Positions 27,014 to 37,151 of a stretch of DNA of 64,000 bases are shown here, piece after piece. Origin of the DNA: Scytonema sp. UIC 10036 (lineage in GTDB: Bacteria; Cyanobacteriota; Cyanobacteriia; Cyanobacteriales; Nostocaceae); the NCBI RefSeq assembly GCF_009725235.1, contig NZ_WJFC01000003.1, positions 62,001 to 126,000 on the forward strand, given 5' to 3'. Made by a program: the position numbers and the translations under genes. Numbering within the stretch: position 1 is the stretch's first letter; each line of letters begins with the position of its first letter. The notes below the pieces were generated by a model. It searched no databases. It was given only the letters and a program-made list of their open reading frames with translations, and was not told the DNA's origin.

Positions 27014-27265
27014 ATGGCTAAAAAGCAAAAGTTTCCTTACCTAGTTGGTTCCAAATGGACTGCTCGGACAAAAATAGATGGCTGGCGACACTTCCAAGTC
27101 GTCAATCGCAAAAACCAAGGTAAGTGGGTCTACGCTGAGATGGTCGCTTCTTGCGATCCCAATGTCCGCTTTTGGATAAATGCCAAGTTATTACAAGACA
27201 CCTCACAATGGCAGTCGGGTTGGCAATCTCTACAAGAAATGCAGGTCATGGAAGACGCTTCTTGA
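27014..27265 (+). CDS. TIGR02450-type small tryptophan-rich protein
   Basis: This 83-residue basic protein contains VGSKWTARTKIDGWRHFQVV and then RKNQGKWVYAEMVASCD, with later W residues in QWQSGWQSLQ. It matches the small Trp-rich family seen in cyanobacteria and marine bacteria, whose function is unknown. It starts at ATG 27014 and is monocistronic. Confidence 0.82.
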   Translation: MAKKQKFPYLVGSKWTARTKIDGWRHFQVVNRKNQGKWVYAEMVASCDPNVRFWINAKLLQDTSQWQSGWQSLQEMQVMEDAS

Positions 27266-27976
27266 ACTTTGTTCCAATTAATGCTAGGGCTTTGTCCCAA
27301 TTTTTAAATTGTAATTATTATTTACACTTTTCAAAGCGATCGCTAATACATTCCACTCAGATCGCCGATAACTTCTGGGGATACACCAGGTCACTAGGTG
27401 GTGATACCCCTTATTTTCCAATCCCTCATCTCTCGATCTGGTGGCTCTTACTTGAAAATAGGGGCTAGGGATTAGGGGTTAGGGAAAAGGGATTTTCATG
27501 ATTGGCGGTGAAATTTTTTCATCGCGACTGCTTCGCTTAGCTAGCTGCACCCTGGAGGCGGAGCCTCTTAAAAGGCATTCCCAGCCTGAGGCTGGGAACG
27601 AGGCGATTGAGGTGACGAGGTTCAAGGTGAACGAGGTGGGGGGTCTGGTCTATCAAGAGCTAACAGCGCTCTTCCAATAGTAGGGGTTTTGTCGATTTTT
27701 TTGTTTTTGTAACTATTTTTATAGAAAAAATATATAAAATTTAATTAGAAATAGTTTTAACTAATATTATGTTTTTTTAAACAAAATAAATTTATAATCA
27801 TTTAATTAATGTATTATGGGCTTTCTAGAAGCATAATTCAATTTGAGACCCTCTTTCTTTTCCAAGTTATTTGCACAATAATGGCATTCACATACCTCAC
27901 AAATCGCCTCCTGGGCTAGGTGAAGGCAAGTGTTTAAGCCAAAAGTTTGACAAAAAAACATAAGAGGCAAACAACA
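27266..27976. other. Upstream region of chlL with interspersed repeats
   Basis: It contains a GGGATTAGGGGTTAGGG simple repeat (about 27456-27492) and a palindromic element (about 27548-27603: GGAGGCGGAGCCTC and CCCAGCCTGAGGCTGGGAAC). A related element lies at 63165-63212. A very AT-rich 250-base stretch (27690-27940) immediately precedes chlL and probably holds its promoter. No gene is supported here. Confidence 0.6.
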
Positions 27977-28843
27977 GTGAAACTAGCAGTTTATGGAAAA
28001 GGTGGTATCGGTAAATCCACTACAAGCTGTAACATATCCGTCGCCCTAGCCAAGCGCGGCAAAAAAGTGCTGCAAATTGGTTGCGACCCGAAACACGACA
28101 GCACCTTCACCCTCACTGGGTTCTTAATTCCAACAATTATTGATACTCTTCAAGAAAAAGACTATCACTACGAAGATGTTTGGCCCGAAGATGTTATTTA
28201 TAAGGGTTACGGTGGAGTAGATTGTGTTGAAGCAGGTGGACCCCCAGCAGGTGCGGGATGTGGCGGTTACGTAGTCGGCGAAACCGTAAAATTACTGAAG
28301 GAACTCAACGCCTTTGATGAGTACGATGTTATATTGTTTGACGTTCTCGGTGACGTTGTCTGTGGGGGTTTTGCAGCGCCCTTAAACTATGCTGACTACT
28401 GCTTGATTGTTACCGACAACGGCTTCGATGCTTTGTTTGCTGCAAATCGCATTGCTGCTTCAGTTAGGGAAAAAGCCCGGACTCACCCACTGCGTCTGGC
28501 TGGATTAATTGGCAATCGCACCTCCAAGCGGGATTTGATAGACAAATACATCGAAGCAGTACCCATGCCAGTTTTAGAAGTGTTGCCTTTGATTGAAGAT
28601 ATTAGAGTTTCTCGTGTTAAGGGCAAGACTTTGTTTGAGATGGCAGAAATTGACCCCTCTCTCAACTACGTCTGTGATTACTATCTCAACATTGCAGACC
28701 AAATTTTGGCGTGCCCCGAAGGTGTTGTACCCAGCGACGCTCAAGATCGGGAATTATTTAGTTTGTTGTCTGATTTTTATTTAAATCCGGGTAAACCACA
28801 GGTTCCTAATTCAGAAGAAGAATTAGACTTGATGATTGTATAA
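27977..28843 (+). CDS. chlL: Light-independent protochlorophyllide reductase, iron-protein subunit
   Basis: This 288-residue NifH-like ATPase delivers electrons to ChlN-ChlB for light-independent reduction of protochlorophyllide. The P-loop is [13 protein letters not shown], and the 4Fe-4S ligands are in [10 protein letters not shown] and GDVVCGGF. The frame is open further upstream, but GTG 27977 gives the family-standard start ([11 protein letters not shown]) with AAGAGG nine bases before. It is followed by a DUF5331 gene and chlN, a standard cyanobacterial order. The oxygen-sensitive enzyme allows chlorophyll synthesis in the dark. Confidence 0.98.
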   Translation: MKLAVYGKGGIGKSTTSCNISVALAKRGKKVLQIGCDPKHDSTFTLTGFLIPTIIDTLQEKDYHYEDVWPEDVIYKGYGGVDCVEAGGPPAGAGCGGYVVGETVKLLKELNAFDEYDVILFDVLGDVVCGGFAAPLNYADYCLIVTDNGFDALFAANRIAASVREKARTHPLRLAGLIGNRTSKRDLIDKYIEAVPMPVLEVLPLIEDIRVSRVKGKTLFEMAEIDPSLNYVCDYYLNIADQILACPEGVVPSDAQDRELFSLLSDFYLNPGKPQVPNSEEELDLMIV

Positions 28844-28873
28844 ATCATTAAAGTTCCACCGATGGGGGACAAT

Positions 28874-29659
28874 ATGCCTTTTTTTCATAGTTTTACGGAA
28901 TCTCTCAGGCAAAAGTGGTTACAATTTTTCCAAATTAACCGGGATTGGATAACTCTCCATATGGAGGTAGAGTCTGTTTACACCCCCGATGGTGGTAAGC
29001 GACCTCCTTCTTACCTCATCTTGGGAGTAGCTAACGCGTTAGAACCAAAATTAGCGCAGTTAATGCTGCCCTTTTCTAGACTTAATCCTGATGCTGACAC
29101 CTTAATTGAAGTGCTGGAGTTAAATTTCGACCCAGATATTGCTCTTGGTAATCGTTTTATTCCCAAAGTCGAGACAGATGCGAATAGCGAAGAGTTAAAT
29201 TCGGATGAGGAGACATTGACTCATTCGCACTTAAATGGCTATGGGGTAGCAGCAGTTGATTTAGATAGGGATGAGGAAACTCTTATGGTTGTAAATACAA
29301 CTATAGAGGATGTCACACCAGCAGATGAAGCGCAAGAACTTTCAAACGGATTCGGATATGATTCCTTTGATAGCAATGAAGATAATGAGTTAAACAAATC
29401 TGCTATAGATGCTGTTGATGATTTTGGCGATATATCCTTTGATGAGTTGAAGGATGAGGACACCACAACTTCTGAGACAAAATCTACTACAAATGGTAAC
29501 GGTGACCTTTCTAAAGACCTAGTAGATGATATCTGGGGAGATGAATCCGCCGCCAAAAAGGACAAAGAAGACGCGGATAACGATACGTTGTTTGGGGAAG
29601 ACTTATCATCTACTGATTTGGATGATTCAGACATTGCTAGTCTCTTCCCCAAGAACTAA
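28874..29659 (+). CDS. DUF5331 protein between chlL and chlN
   Basis: This 261-residue protein has a conserved N-terminal domain of about 100 residues (SFTESLRQKWLQFFQINRDW, RPPSYLILGVANALEPKL). A long, acidic, low-complexity tail follows (Asp/Glu/Ser rich, with short WGDE and LFGEDLSS islands). It is typical of the DUF5331 gene found between chlL and chlN in heterocystous cyanobacteria. The ATG at 28874 is preferred because GGGGGA lies 5 bases upstream. A role in dark chlorophyll synthesis is suggested only by the constant neighbourhood. Confidence 0.85.
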   Translation: MPFFHSFTESLRQKWLQFFQINRDWITLHMEVESVYTPDGGKRPPSYLILGVANALEPKLAQLMLPFSRLNPDADTLIEVLELNFDPDIALGNRFIPKVETDANSEELNSDEETLTHSHLNGYGVAAVDLDRDEETLMVVNTTIEDVTPADEAQELSNGFGYDSFDSNEDNELNKSAIDAVDDFGDISFDELKDEDTTTSETKSTTNGNGDLSKDLVDDIWGDESAAKKDKEDADNDTLFGEDLSSTDLDDSDIASLFPKN

Positions 29660-29663
29660 GGAA

Positions 29664-29724
29664 TTATGAATTATGAATTATGAATGATAAAAAATTCATA
29701 ATTCATAATTCATAATTCATAATT
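29664..29724. repeat. Heptamer repeat forming a hairpin
   Basis: Repeats of AATTATG (three tandem units) are followed by ATGATAAAAA and then four units of TTCATAA. The two halves are complementary and form a long AU-only stem between the DUF5331 gene and chlN. This is a typical short tandemly repeated sequence of Nostocales. It could affect mRNA stability or expression of chlN. Confidence 0.85.
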
Positions 29725-29727
29725 TAA

Positions 29728-31152
<1,425 letters not shown>

Positions 31153-31272
31153 CCTCATACCATTTTGGATTTTAGATTTGGGATTTTGGATTGGGAAAGC
31201 TTTGCCCAGCCTAAATTTCATACTTTGGTATTCGTCTTAAAAAGAAATTTGTAGTATTTGTATAGGAGCGTT

Positions 31273-31308
31273 GCGATCGCGAAGCGCAAGCTGTACCCGG
31301 CTTATCGC
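31273..31308. repeat. HIP1-linked interspersed repeat
   Basis: The sequence GCGATCGC, GAA, GCGCAAGC, then TGTACCCGGCTTATCGC is nearly identical to the element inside brxF at 50681-50718. It lies in the gap between chlN and the protease-like gene. Confidence 0.8.
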
Positions 31309-31337
31309 TCCTATTGTTTTTATATATAGCAAAATTT

Positions 31338-31964
31338 ATGAATGCTACACCCGCCAAAGATGAAAACCAGGAAATGCTGAAGTGGCTCAACCGCAATCGC
31401 GAACAGTTAAAAGAGTATGCCCATCAGTACATTGCCTATAATAGCAACGGCATAATTGCTCACAGTAGCGACTTACATCAAGTTTTAGAGTTAGCAGAAG
31501 CGTCTGGAGAGACGTTTGCTATTTATTTAGTACCTGGTTTTACTGGCTCTATTGTTATTTTACCCATTCGGTTACGCTCAGTCAGCCGCCATGAATGGCT
31601 ACCTAACTATCAAGTGAATCTCAAGCACAGAGATTTGGAAATCAAAGCAATTATGTTAGTTAATTCAGGGGCTGATTTTAGTTTAATTTCACTCAAGGCT
31701 GGTCAAGATTTAGGATATGCCTTGGCTGACGGAGAACAAACATTATTAGCACAAACAGTAGGCGGAACTGTTGAGTATGTTTTACGCAATGTTGAAATGA
31801 CAATTGATGGACACAACTTTATAGCCCCTGTCGCATGGCTGCAAAACAACACTACAGATGTCATGCTTTTGGGACGAGAGGCTGTGTTTGATAAGTTTAA
31901 TATTGAATTTAGACAAGCGGAAGAAAAAATTATTTTTTCATGGCGTAAAGAGTTAAAGCAGTGA
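31338..31964 (+). CDS. Retropepsin-like protein with a replaced catalytic aspartate
   Basis: The start MNATPAKDENQEMLKWLNRN at ATG 31338 gives 208 residues. The N-terminal 60 residues resemble the short DUF5678-like segment (QLKEYAHQYIAYNSNGIIAH). The rest resembles a single-domain aspartyl protease fold: YQVNLKHRDLEIKAIMLVNSG, ADFSLISLKAGQDLG and MLLGREAVFDKFNIEF. Where relatives have DSGAD or DTGAD, this protein has NSGAD (codon AAT), so it is probably catalytically dead. It is monocistronic. The family resemblance is recognised; the role is unknown. Confidence 0.7.
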   Translation: MNATPAKDENQEMLKWLNRNREQLKEYAHQYIAYNSNGIIAHSSDLHQVLELAEASGETFAIYLVPGFTGSIVILPIRLRSVSRHEWLPNYQVNLKHRDLEIKAIMLVNSGADFSLISLKAGQDLGYALADGEQTLLAQTVGGTVEYVLRNVEMTIDGHNFIAPVAWLQNNTTDVMLLGREAVFDKFNIEFRQAEEKIIFSWRKELKQ

Positions 31965-32378
31965 CATCAGAGGTCATTACGTAGGTTGGGTTGAGGAACG
32001 AAACCCAACATTGAATCGAATTGTTAGGTTTCCTTGCTCAATCCAACCCACAATGTCTTAATGTTTACATTGATGCCATCAAGAATTGGGGTGAAGAAAG
32101 AGCAGTTCCAGCATCAAGACAATATATGGAGTAGCAGCTTTAGCGATCGCTCAAAATGAATTTTTCTAAAAATTGCTTAAGTCAATGGGGACTTTATTGA
32201 CCTTGATGAAATTTCCCTGTTTTTGCTTCATGCTTTACCCTCTTTTTTCAAAATCCTCACCAAGTAGCAAATATACAAGCACGTATAGTGTGAATAATAT
32301 AGTTATTTATGAATTGCTGGAAAAATGTTTTGAGGTTATAGTTCAGTTAACCACTCAATATGATTTTTTGGTATAATT
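31965..32378. repeat. Intergenic region with GTAGGTTGGG repeat core (31980-32052)
   Basis: GTAGGTTGGGTTGAGGAACG, AAACCCAACATT, and the inverted GTTAGGTTTCC..CAACCCAC form a hairpin; it is a core-only copy of the family at 1266-1454. After it, a short coherent stretch (HIDAIKNWGEERAVPASRQY, about 32070-32130) may be a decayed antitoxin-like tail. That is too short to assign. Confidence 0.6.
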
Positions 32379-33341
32379 ATGAACTTGTATAATACGGAGG
32401 AATTACAACAACTTGCGCTGATTACTCAAAATCTTTGTTTTTGTAGAGAGTGTGATAGTGAGGTTAAACCATTTATTTGGGAAATAGCATCCAAGGGAGA
32501 CTTAACTGTAGAAAAGCTTTTAGAATCAGAGGGATTCTTATTTCCAGTAAAAACTAGTGATTTATTGGAGTTTATTTCTTTAGAAACTACTTGGAGCGAG
32601 TATGGTAGGCTGACGCCAATTGAAACAGCATCTTTGATGAAATTAAAGTATAGAGTACTTATCAACTTTTTAAAATATCATCTAAAAACAATAAAAATAT
32701 ATATAGTCAGTAATTTAGGATACGGTGATTCAGATAAGCGCAAAGAACAACTCAAAAAATCTAGAATTGGTAATCCCGATTTATATAACTTGCCAGTTAA
32801 TCAACTTAATAGTCTTAAGAGAATGGGGCAACTCTGTATTGAACAAGAAGCTTTTCACATTATTGTTGGAGAAACTTGTGAAGGAGAGTGGATAGGTATT
32901 GCACCTGAAATGTCCGGGGAAACAAATAAAAAAGGCAAGCAACTTCTGCCATTGCCAGAAGAATCTAAAAATCAGAACACAATTTCTTTAAAAAAACAGA
33001 TTGAGACACGAGTCAAAGAATTAGAATTTTCTGTGCTTGAGTTTTTAGCTTTTTCCAGAAAAGAAAAGGCTATTGTAGAAAGTTCCGATACAAAAGAACA
33101 CTTAATGTACCGATTGTTTAGCTCCATAAAATTTTTGAAGGTATCTACATTTTCTAAATATAGTTCTATCGAGATTAGGACTTCTAAAGATTTTCAAGCT
33201 TTAGATGATTTTCTAGAGTTAAATTTAACCGACCTACAAGAGTATACTATAGGTTTAAATGTCATATTTTGTATTTATAGTGTTGGTCGTACAACTGCGG
33301 GTGACTGGGTAGGTATCTCAACAAAAGCCAATTGGCATTAA
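32379..33341 (+). CDS. Double-domain NuiA-like nuclease inhibitor family protein
   Basis: This 320-residue protein appears to be two copies of a domain related to Anabaena NuiA, the inhibitor of the secreted nuclease NucA (about 135 residues). Copy 1 (about 1-180) has EVKPFIWEIASKG, TTWSEYG...MKLKYRVLINFLK and HIIVGETCEGEWIGIAPE. Copy 2 (about 205-320) has LEFLAFSRKEK and FCIYSVGRTTAGDWVGISTK, the last closely matching NuiA's GETPAGNLAGISTK ending. The linker is polar. No nucA gene is in the window. Inhibition of a cognate nuclease is an inference. Confidence 0.65.
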   Translation: MNLYNTEELQQLALITQNLCFCRECDSEVKPFIWEIASKGDLTVEKLLESEGFLFPVKTSDLLEFISLETTWSEYGRLTPIETASLMKLKYRVLINFLKYHLKTIKIYIVSNLGYGDSDKRKEQLKKSRIGNPDLYNLPVNQLNSLKRMGQLCIEQEAFHIIVGETCEGEWIGIAPEMSGETNKKGKQLLPLPEESKNQNTISLKKQIETRVKELEFSVLEFLAFSRKEKAIVESSDTKEHLMYRLFSSIKFLKVSTFSKYSSIEIRTSKDFQALDDFLELNLTDLQEYTIGLNVIFCIYSVGRTTAGDWVGISTKANWH

Positions 33342-33474
33342 AGTCCTGACGATTTAAGACTTTTTCAGACTGTTCTTTTTCAAGAGATAGCTTAATGTTA
33401 ATTAAGCCGATACCGCAGACAATGTGCGAAAACTGAAGCTTAAAAATAACTTTTTTTAAAGAAGGAGAATCAAA

Positions 33475-33969
33475 ATGGTTAACTTTAAATCCGGATTCGT
33501 TCAGCAAAGTAGTAGTTCCACATATTTAGTGCTAGGGGATTTCTACACCTTTTTAGCAACTGGGGAAAGTACAAGCGGAGCATATGCACTATTAGAAATA
33601 GTGATGCAACCGCAAAGCACTGTACCACCTCATATCCATGACGAAGCGGACGAAGCTCACTATATTCTAGAAGGCGAAATTGAATATCAGCAAGGGAATC
33701 AAACTATCGTCGCTACTCCTGGTAACTTTCTTCACTTTTCTAGAGGTCAGTCTCACGGTTTTAAGAATACTGGGTCAAAGCCTGCTAAAATCTTGATGTG
33801 GGTTACACCAGCAGGCCCCGAACAGTTTTTTGCAGAAGTAGGGATACCAGTGAAAGAAATCACAAGTGAGGAAGAAAAGCCCAGCCTCTTTGCGCCCCCC
33901 ACTCCTACTGACATTGAAAAAGCTATTGAAGTCGCTACGGCAAAGTATAAAGTAAAATTTGTTCTCTAG
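33475..33969 (+). CDS. Cupin-domain protein
   Basis: This 164-residue protein has one cupin barrel (about 35-125). Metal-ligand motif 1 is PPHIHDEADEAHYILEGE and motif 2 is GQSHGFKNTG, which together supply the usual His/Glu/His ligands. It resembles quercetin-dioxygenase-like cupins; the substrate is unknown. A GAAGGAGAA ribosome binding site lies 7 bases before the ATG. The gene is monocistronic. Confidence 0.88.
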   Translation: MVNFKSGFVQQSSSSTYLVLGDFYTFLATGESTSGAYALLEIVMQPQSTVPPHIHDEADEAHYILEGEIEYQQGNQTIVATPGNFLHFSRGQSHGFKNTGSKPAKILMWVTPAGPEQFFAEVGIPVKEITSEEEKPSLFAPPTPTDIEKAIEVATAKYKVKFVL

Positions 33970-34087
33970 ATTTAGTTATGCGCTAACAAAAACCCTGGCA
34001 ATCTTAAGGATTTAACCAAGGGAAACCGATCGCAATTGCTGGAGTGTTTTCACGCATCAGTAAGAAAGCACTCAAGTTTGTTGCTGC

Positions 34088-35377
34088 TCATGCACCAATT
34101 AACACAAATAAAGCAACGCCAATCATCACAATCAACGTTACCTTACCACCAGGAACAAGGGGTTTAACAGTACTATGTAATTCCTCTTGTTCTTGACGTT
34201 GCTTCCAACTCATTAATGCAGGGAGAATTCCTCCTAAAACTGAAATACTAAAGGTTCCAGCATAATCTAAAGCTACGAGAAAGATATTGGGATTCAGTGC
34301 TGATAAACTCATGGGAGGCAAAAGAATCAGGGAGTAAAGCGGTAAACGTCTGGAAGATCCTTGAGGTGTTGAGGGGAAAATATCTTTGAAAAAATCTAAC
34401 AAGCCGTAAACAAACCCAATAAACGATGTCACGATCGCAAACTCAGAAAAAATAGAAACTAAGACTCCCAGCCATTGTCCAGCACTTCCCGATTGTAGAA
34501 CTTGCAACGGATCGAAAGTTTTCCCACCTGCTGAAAGCTGAATTGTTTCTACACTGATACTTCCCAATATCACTGCATTCCAAGCCAAGAACATGACAAG
34601 GGGAATAGCAGAACCAACAACGATAGACTGACGAATTTTCGGAGCATCTCCTTCAAGTTGACTGACAATTGTAGGAATCACGTTATGGTAGAACAACGCT
34701 ACAAACATGACAGAGATAGCAGGAGGGAGTGCTTTCCAATCCTGAAACACAAATGATGATATGTTAAGGTGGGTGACTCCTAAAAACAATAGTCCCAGAA
34801 ATGAAGTCAACACGATCGCAACAAAAGCGCTGTTTAATTGCTCAATAAACTTTTCTCTACCAAGATACAAAATTCCACCAAAAAGGAGAGTAAAAGCTGT
34901 CGTTCCTATCCAAGTCGGGAAAACATAATGTATCCCCCAAATTTTTTCTACAGCCGATACTAAAATATCTCCACCTTGGGAAACATATGCCACAAGTAAG
35001 GCATAGTGTAAGAACAAATACGCTCCGCCTGCAATTCTTGCTCCCAATGAACCCAGCGTCCTCTCCACCATCACCAACAGCCCTAAACTCGGACGTCCTA
35101 CACGACGCATTGTATTCAAAGCCACTTCTGCAATTAAAAGCCCTGAAACCAAAGCATAAAGCCAAATACCGATGAGTAGAACTGTAGATGGTACGACTCC
35201 AGACGGTAATGTCACTGCAGGTAGGGCTAGAATCCCAGCCCCAATTGTTGTTCCAGCAACCAGCGCTGTACTTCCCAAAACGCTACCTGGTTGATGGGTT
35301 AGTTTATTTTCGTAGAGTTCTAGGTTAGAAAACAACCGAGTGACATCCGGGCTGTTAGGTTTCAGTGCTGACTTCAT
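34088..35377 (-). CDS. Aromatic amino acid permease family transporter
   Basis: This 429-residue membrane protein has about 11 hydrophobic segments. TALVAGTTIGAGILALPAVT near the N-terminus is the signature of the hydroxy/aromatic amino acid permease (Tyr/Trp) family of the APC superfamily. Further features are YVSQGGDILVSA and ALFYHNVIPTIVSQLEGD. It likely imports tyrosine or tryptophan with protons. Its start at 35377 is supported by a hydrophilic N-terminal leader (MKSALKPNSPDVTRLFSNLE). Confidence 0.85.
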   Translation of the reverse strand: MKSALKPNSPDVTRLFSNLELYENKLTHQPGSVLGSTALVAGTTIGAGILALPAVTLPSGVVPSTVLLIGIWLYALVSGLLIAEVALNTMRRVGRPSLGLLVMVERTLGSLGARIAGGAYLFLHYALLVAYVSQGGDILVSAVEKIWGIHYVFPTWIGTTAFTLLFGGILYLGREKFIEQLNSAFVAIVLTSFLGLLFLGVTHLNISSFVFQDWKALPPAISVMFVALFYHNVIPTIVSQLEGDAPKIRQSIVVGSAIPLVMFLAWNAVILGSISVETIQLSAGGKTFDPLQVLQSGSAGQWLGVLVSIFSEFAIVTSFIGFVYGLLDFFKDIFPSTPQGSSRRLPLYSLILLPPMSLSALNPNIFLVALDYAGTFSISVLGGILPALMSWKQRQEQEELHSTVKPLVPGGKVTLIVMIGVALFVLIGA

Positions 35378-35538
35378 GGGTTTTGCTGAGATACAGGCTT
35401 TTTTAACAATATGTTAACTTATATAACCTATTGTAGCAAAATATCTCTTGTTGCTAAGTTTCATTTGCTGTGAAATTCAGCTTTAGCCTTTTTAGAAACG
35501 ATTTTGGATTGCTATACAATAGAAGCTATATTTACAGA

Positions 35539-35745
35539 ATGAGAGATGAATTGAGTAAGAAAAAAGATATTCAGCAAGTAAATGCTATTGCGAGAGAATT
35601 CAATATGACGGAAGAAGAGAGAAGAGAATTCAGAGATTTTTTGGAAGAAGAGAAAGCATCTGGTCGTGGTGGTACAAAAAATGAATGCGGAGATTTTACT
35701 TCTGAAGAATTGAGACGAAAAGTTCCTGATTTTTTAGAGCTATAA
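35539..35745 (+). CDS. Small acidic/basic helical protein of unknown function
   Basis: The 68 residues begin MRDELSKKKDIQQVNAIARE and continue FNMTEEERREFRDFLEEEKA, SGRGGTKNECGDFT, ELRRKVPDFLEL. A TATACAAT box at 35513-35520 fits a start at ATG 35539; the frame is open further upstream to a GTG at 35470. The gene is 22 bases ahead of the next one and probably co-transcribed with it. Its pairing and size suggest an immunity or antitoxin-like module, but I recognise no family. Confidence 0.5.
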   Translation: MRDELSKKKDIQQVNAIAREFNMTEEERREFRDFLEEEKASGRGGTKNECGDFTSEELRRKVPDFLEL

Positions 35746-35767
35746 AAATTTAGTTAAAGATACAAAG

Positions 35768-36292
35768 ATGACCACAAATTTAGTTAAGAATATATCAAGA
35801 CCTGGCGATCTAGAACCACTTGTCGAGATAATCAGTGGATTAATTGGAGAAACCTGTTGGAAAGCAAGCTTGAGTTATGGAGATGAATTGACTCTTCATA
35901 TTGGAGAAAGAATTCCTTATTCACAAAAAGCAATGAGAAGAAAGGAAAAAGGAGCATGGATACTAGGTACGCAAGCAACTCAATGGCAAATCGATTCCCC
36001 AAGCGAAACTATTGTTACATCTTCAGATGACTCTGAAATCATCAAACAGCGACTTGATACGATCGCAAACAATGCGATCGCTGCTGTAGAAATTAACTAC
36101 CAAAACCTTGGTCTTAGTATAACTTTCAACAATAAATATAAATTAATTTTGCTGCCAAATAATGAAGATAATGAAGAGGATATTGACTTACCATATTGGG
36201 AAATTTTTACTCCTTATCAGATGGTTCTTAAAGTTGGCTCTGGCTCAAAATGGTCTTATACTAGTTCACACAGCAGATCCTTAGCGTTATGA
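35768..36292 (+). CDS. Unrecognised 174-residue protein, paired with the upstream small gene
   Basis: The protein starts MTTNLVKNISRPGDLEPLVE and has an alternating alpha/beta pattern: CWKASLSYGDELTLHIGERI, GAWILGTQATQWQIDS, and a C-terminal PYWEIFTPYQMVLKVGSGSK then WSYTSS. The ending 'YWxxFTPxxxxLxVGxGxxWS' recurs in small cyanobacterial proteins of unknown function and recalls immunity proteins. The gene lies about 100 bases from the convergent end of the BREX-like locus. A defence-linked role is possible but unproven. Confidence 0.5.
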   Translation: MTTNLVKNISRPGDLEPLVEIISGLIGETCWKASLSYGDELTLHIGERIPYSQKAMRRKEKGAWILGTQATQWQIDSPSETIVTSSDDSEIIKQRLDTIANNAIAAVEINYQNLGLSITFNNKYKLILLPNNEDNEEDIDLPYWEIFTPYQMVLKVGSGSKWSYTSSHSRSLAL

Positions 36293-36398
36293 GGATTTGT
36301 ATAAGTTAAGTTCTGGAAGTTACAGGATTTGCGATCGCAGTTATTAGCACGAATTCACGCGTCAGTCAGAAGAATTAATTTTGAAGTAGTACGGGAAA

Positions 36399-37151
36399 TT
36401 AACGCCTGAGCATGACCATATTTTCATCAAGTCCTTGGCGAAATAATTCTAGCCTTTGATGACCTTCTAAATCTCTTATGTTGAGCGGACTAACAGTAAA
36501 TGGAAACAATGCAGGTGTTTGACTGATTCTACCTAAAGCTTGTATCTCTGAATGACTGGCGACTAAAGCTGCTTCTATCAACCATGCGGCTAACCCTTTG
36601 TTGTCTATGAATTGAACTTTTGCAGGTTGATAAACACCTTTTTCTGCTGTGTCTTCCAGAACACCCCAATCAACACAGCATCGTAGAACTCGTCTGGTTG
36701 CTCTTGATACTGTTTCACGTTCGCCGAGTTTTTCTTTGATTCGTCTTTGTACCGTAGATGCTGCAACTGCACCTTGTAGCCGTACCAAACGTCCAACAGT
36801 TTCAGTAACAAGTCCGAAAAAGGGGTAAGCAGCCATAGTCATTCCCCAATGAAGGGCTAGATGTTGATGGTGTGGGGTGGTTCTTAAATATTCTAGCCCT
36901 TCATTCCTTAAGGGTTGCAAGCTTTCTGGAACTACTACCCAAATTTTGAGGAGGATTGAAATTGTCTTGGCTCGACTGCTCGATCTATTATGATTGCCGA
37001 CTGATAGCTTGTCCCGCAAAATTTCATCTAATGCGGTTTTGATTTCGTTGTGCGTAGAACCAGCTAATAACAGTTTGGCTGTCAATTCCAACCACTCTAA
37101 CTGGATGCGCTGACTGTAGCCAACTGAAAGCTGTTTGCTCATCGGGTTCAA
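36399..37151 (-). CDS. BrxA-position protein of the BREX-like locus
   Basis: This 250-residue, mostly helical basic protein has VQRRIKEKLGERETVSRATR followed by RVLRCCVDWGVLEDT, a winged-helix-like segment. An upstream conserved-looking HLALHWGMTMAAYPFFGLV is also present. Its start overlaps the pglZ stop by four bases, so the two are translationally coupled. In type 3 BREX the gene after pglZ is brxA, a small DNA-binding protein. The position fits but the sequence is not clearly DUF1819, so the symbol is withheld. Confidence 0.6.
   Translation of the reverse strand: MNPMSKQLSVGYSQRIQLEWLELTAKLLLAGSTHNEIKTALDEILRDKLSVGNHNRSSSRAKTISILLKIWVVVPESLQPLRNEGLEYLRTTPHHQHLALHWGMTMAAYPFFGLVTETVGRLVRLQGAVAASTVQRRIKEKLGERETVSRATRRVLRCCVDWGVLEDTAEKGVYQPAKVQFIDNKGLAAWLIEAALVASHSEIQALGRISQTPALFPFTVSPLNIRDLEGHQRLELFRQGLDENMVMLRR

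Noticed and set aside
27456..27603. CRISPR-like or tandem array upstream of chlL
   Set aside because: The repeats are a short G-rich simple repeat and one palindrome; there are no regularly spaced direct repeats with spacers.
32173..32376. 67-codon frame just upstream of the NuiA-like gene
   Set aside because: The low-complexity, cysteine/phenylalanine-rich translation of an AT-rich region is unlike any known leader peptide.
35768..36292. Calling this gene part of the BREX operon
   Set aside because: It is on the opposite strand, converges with the operon, and has no recognised BREX family match.
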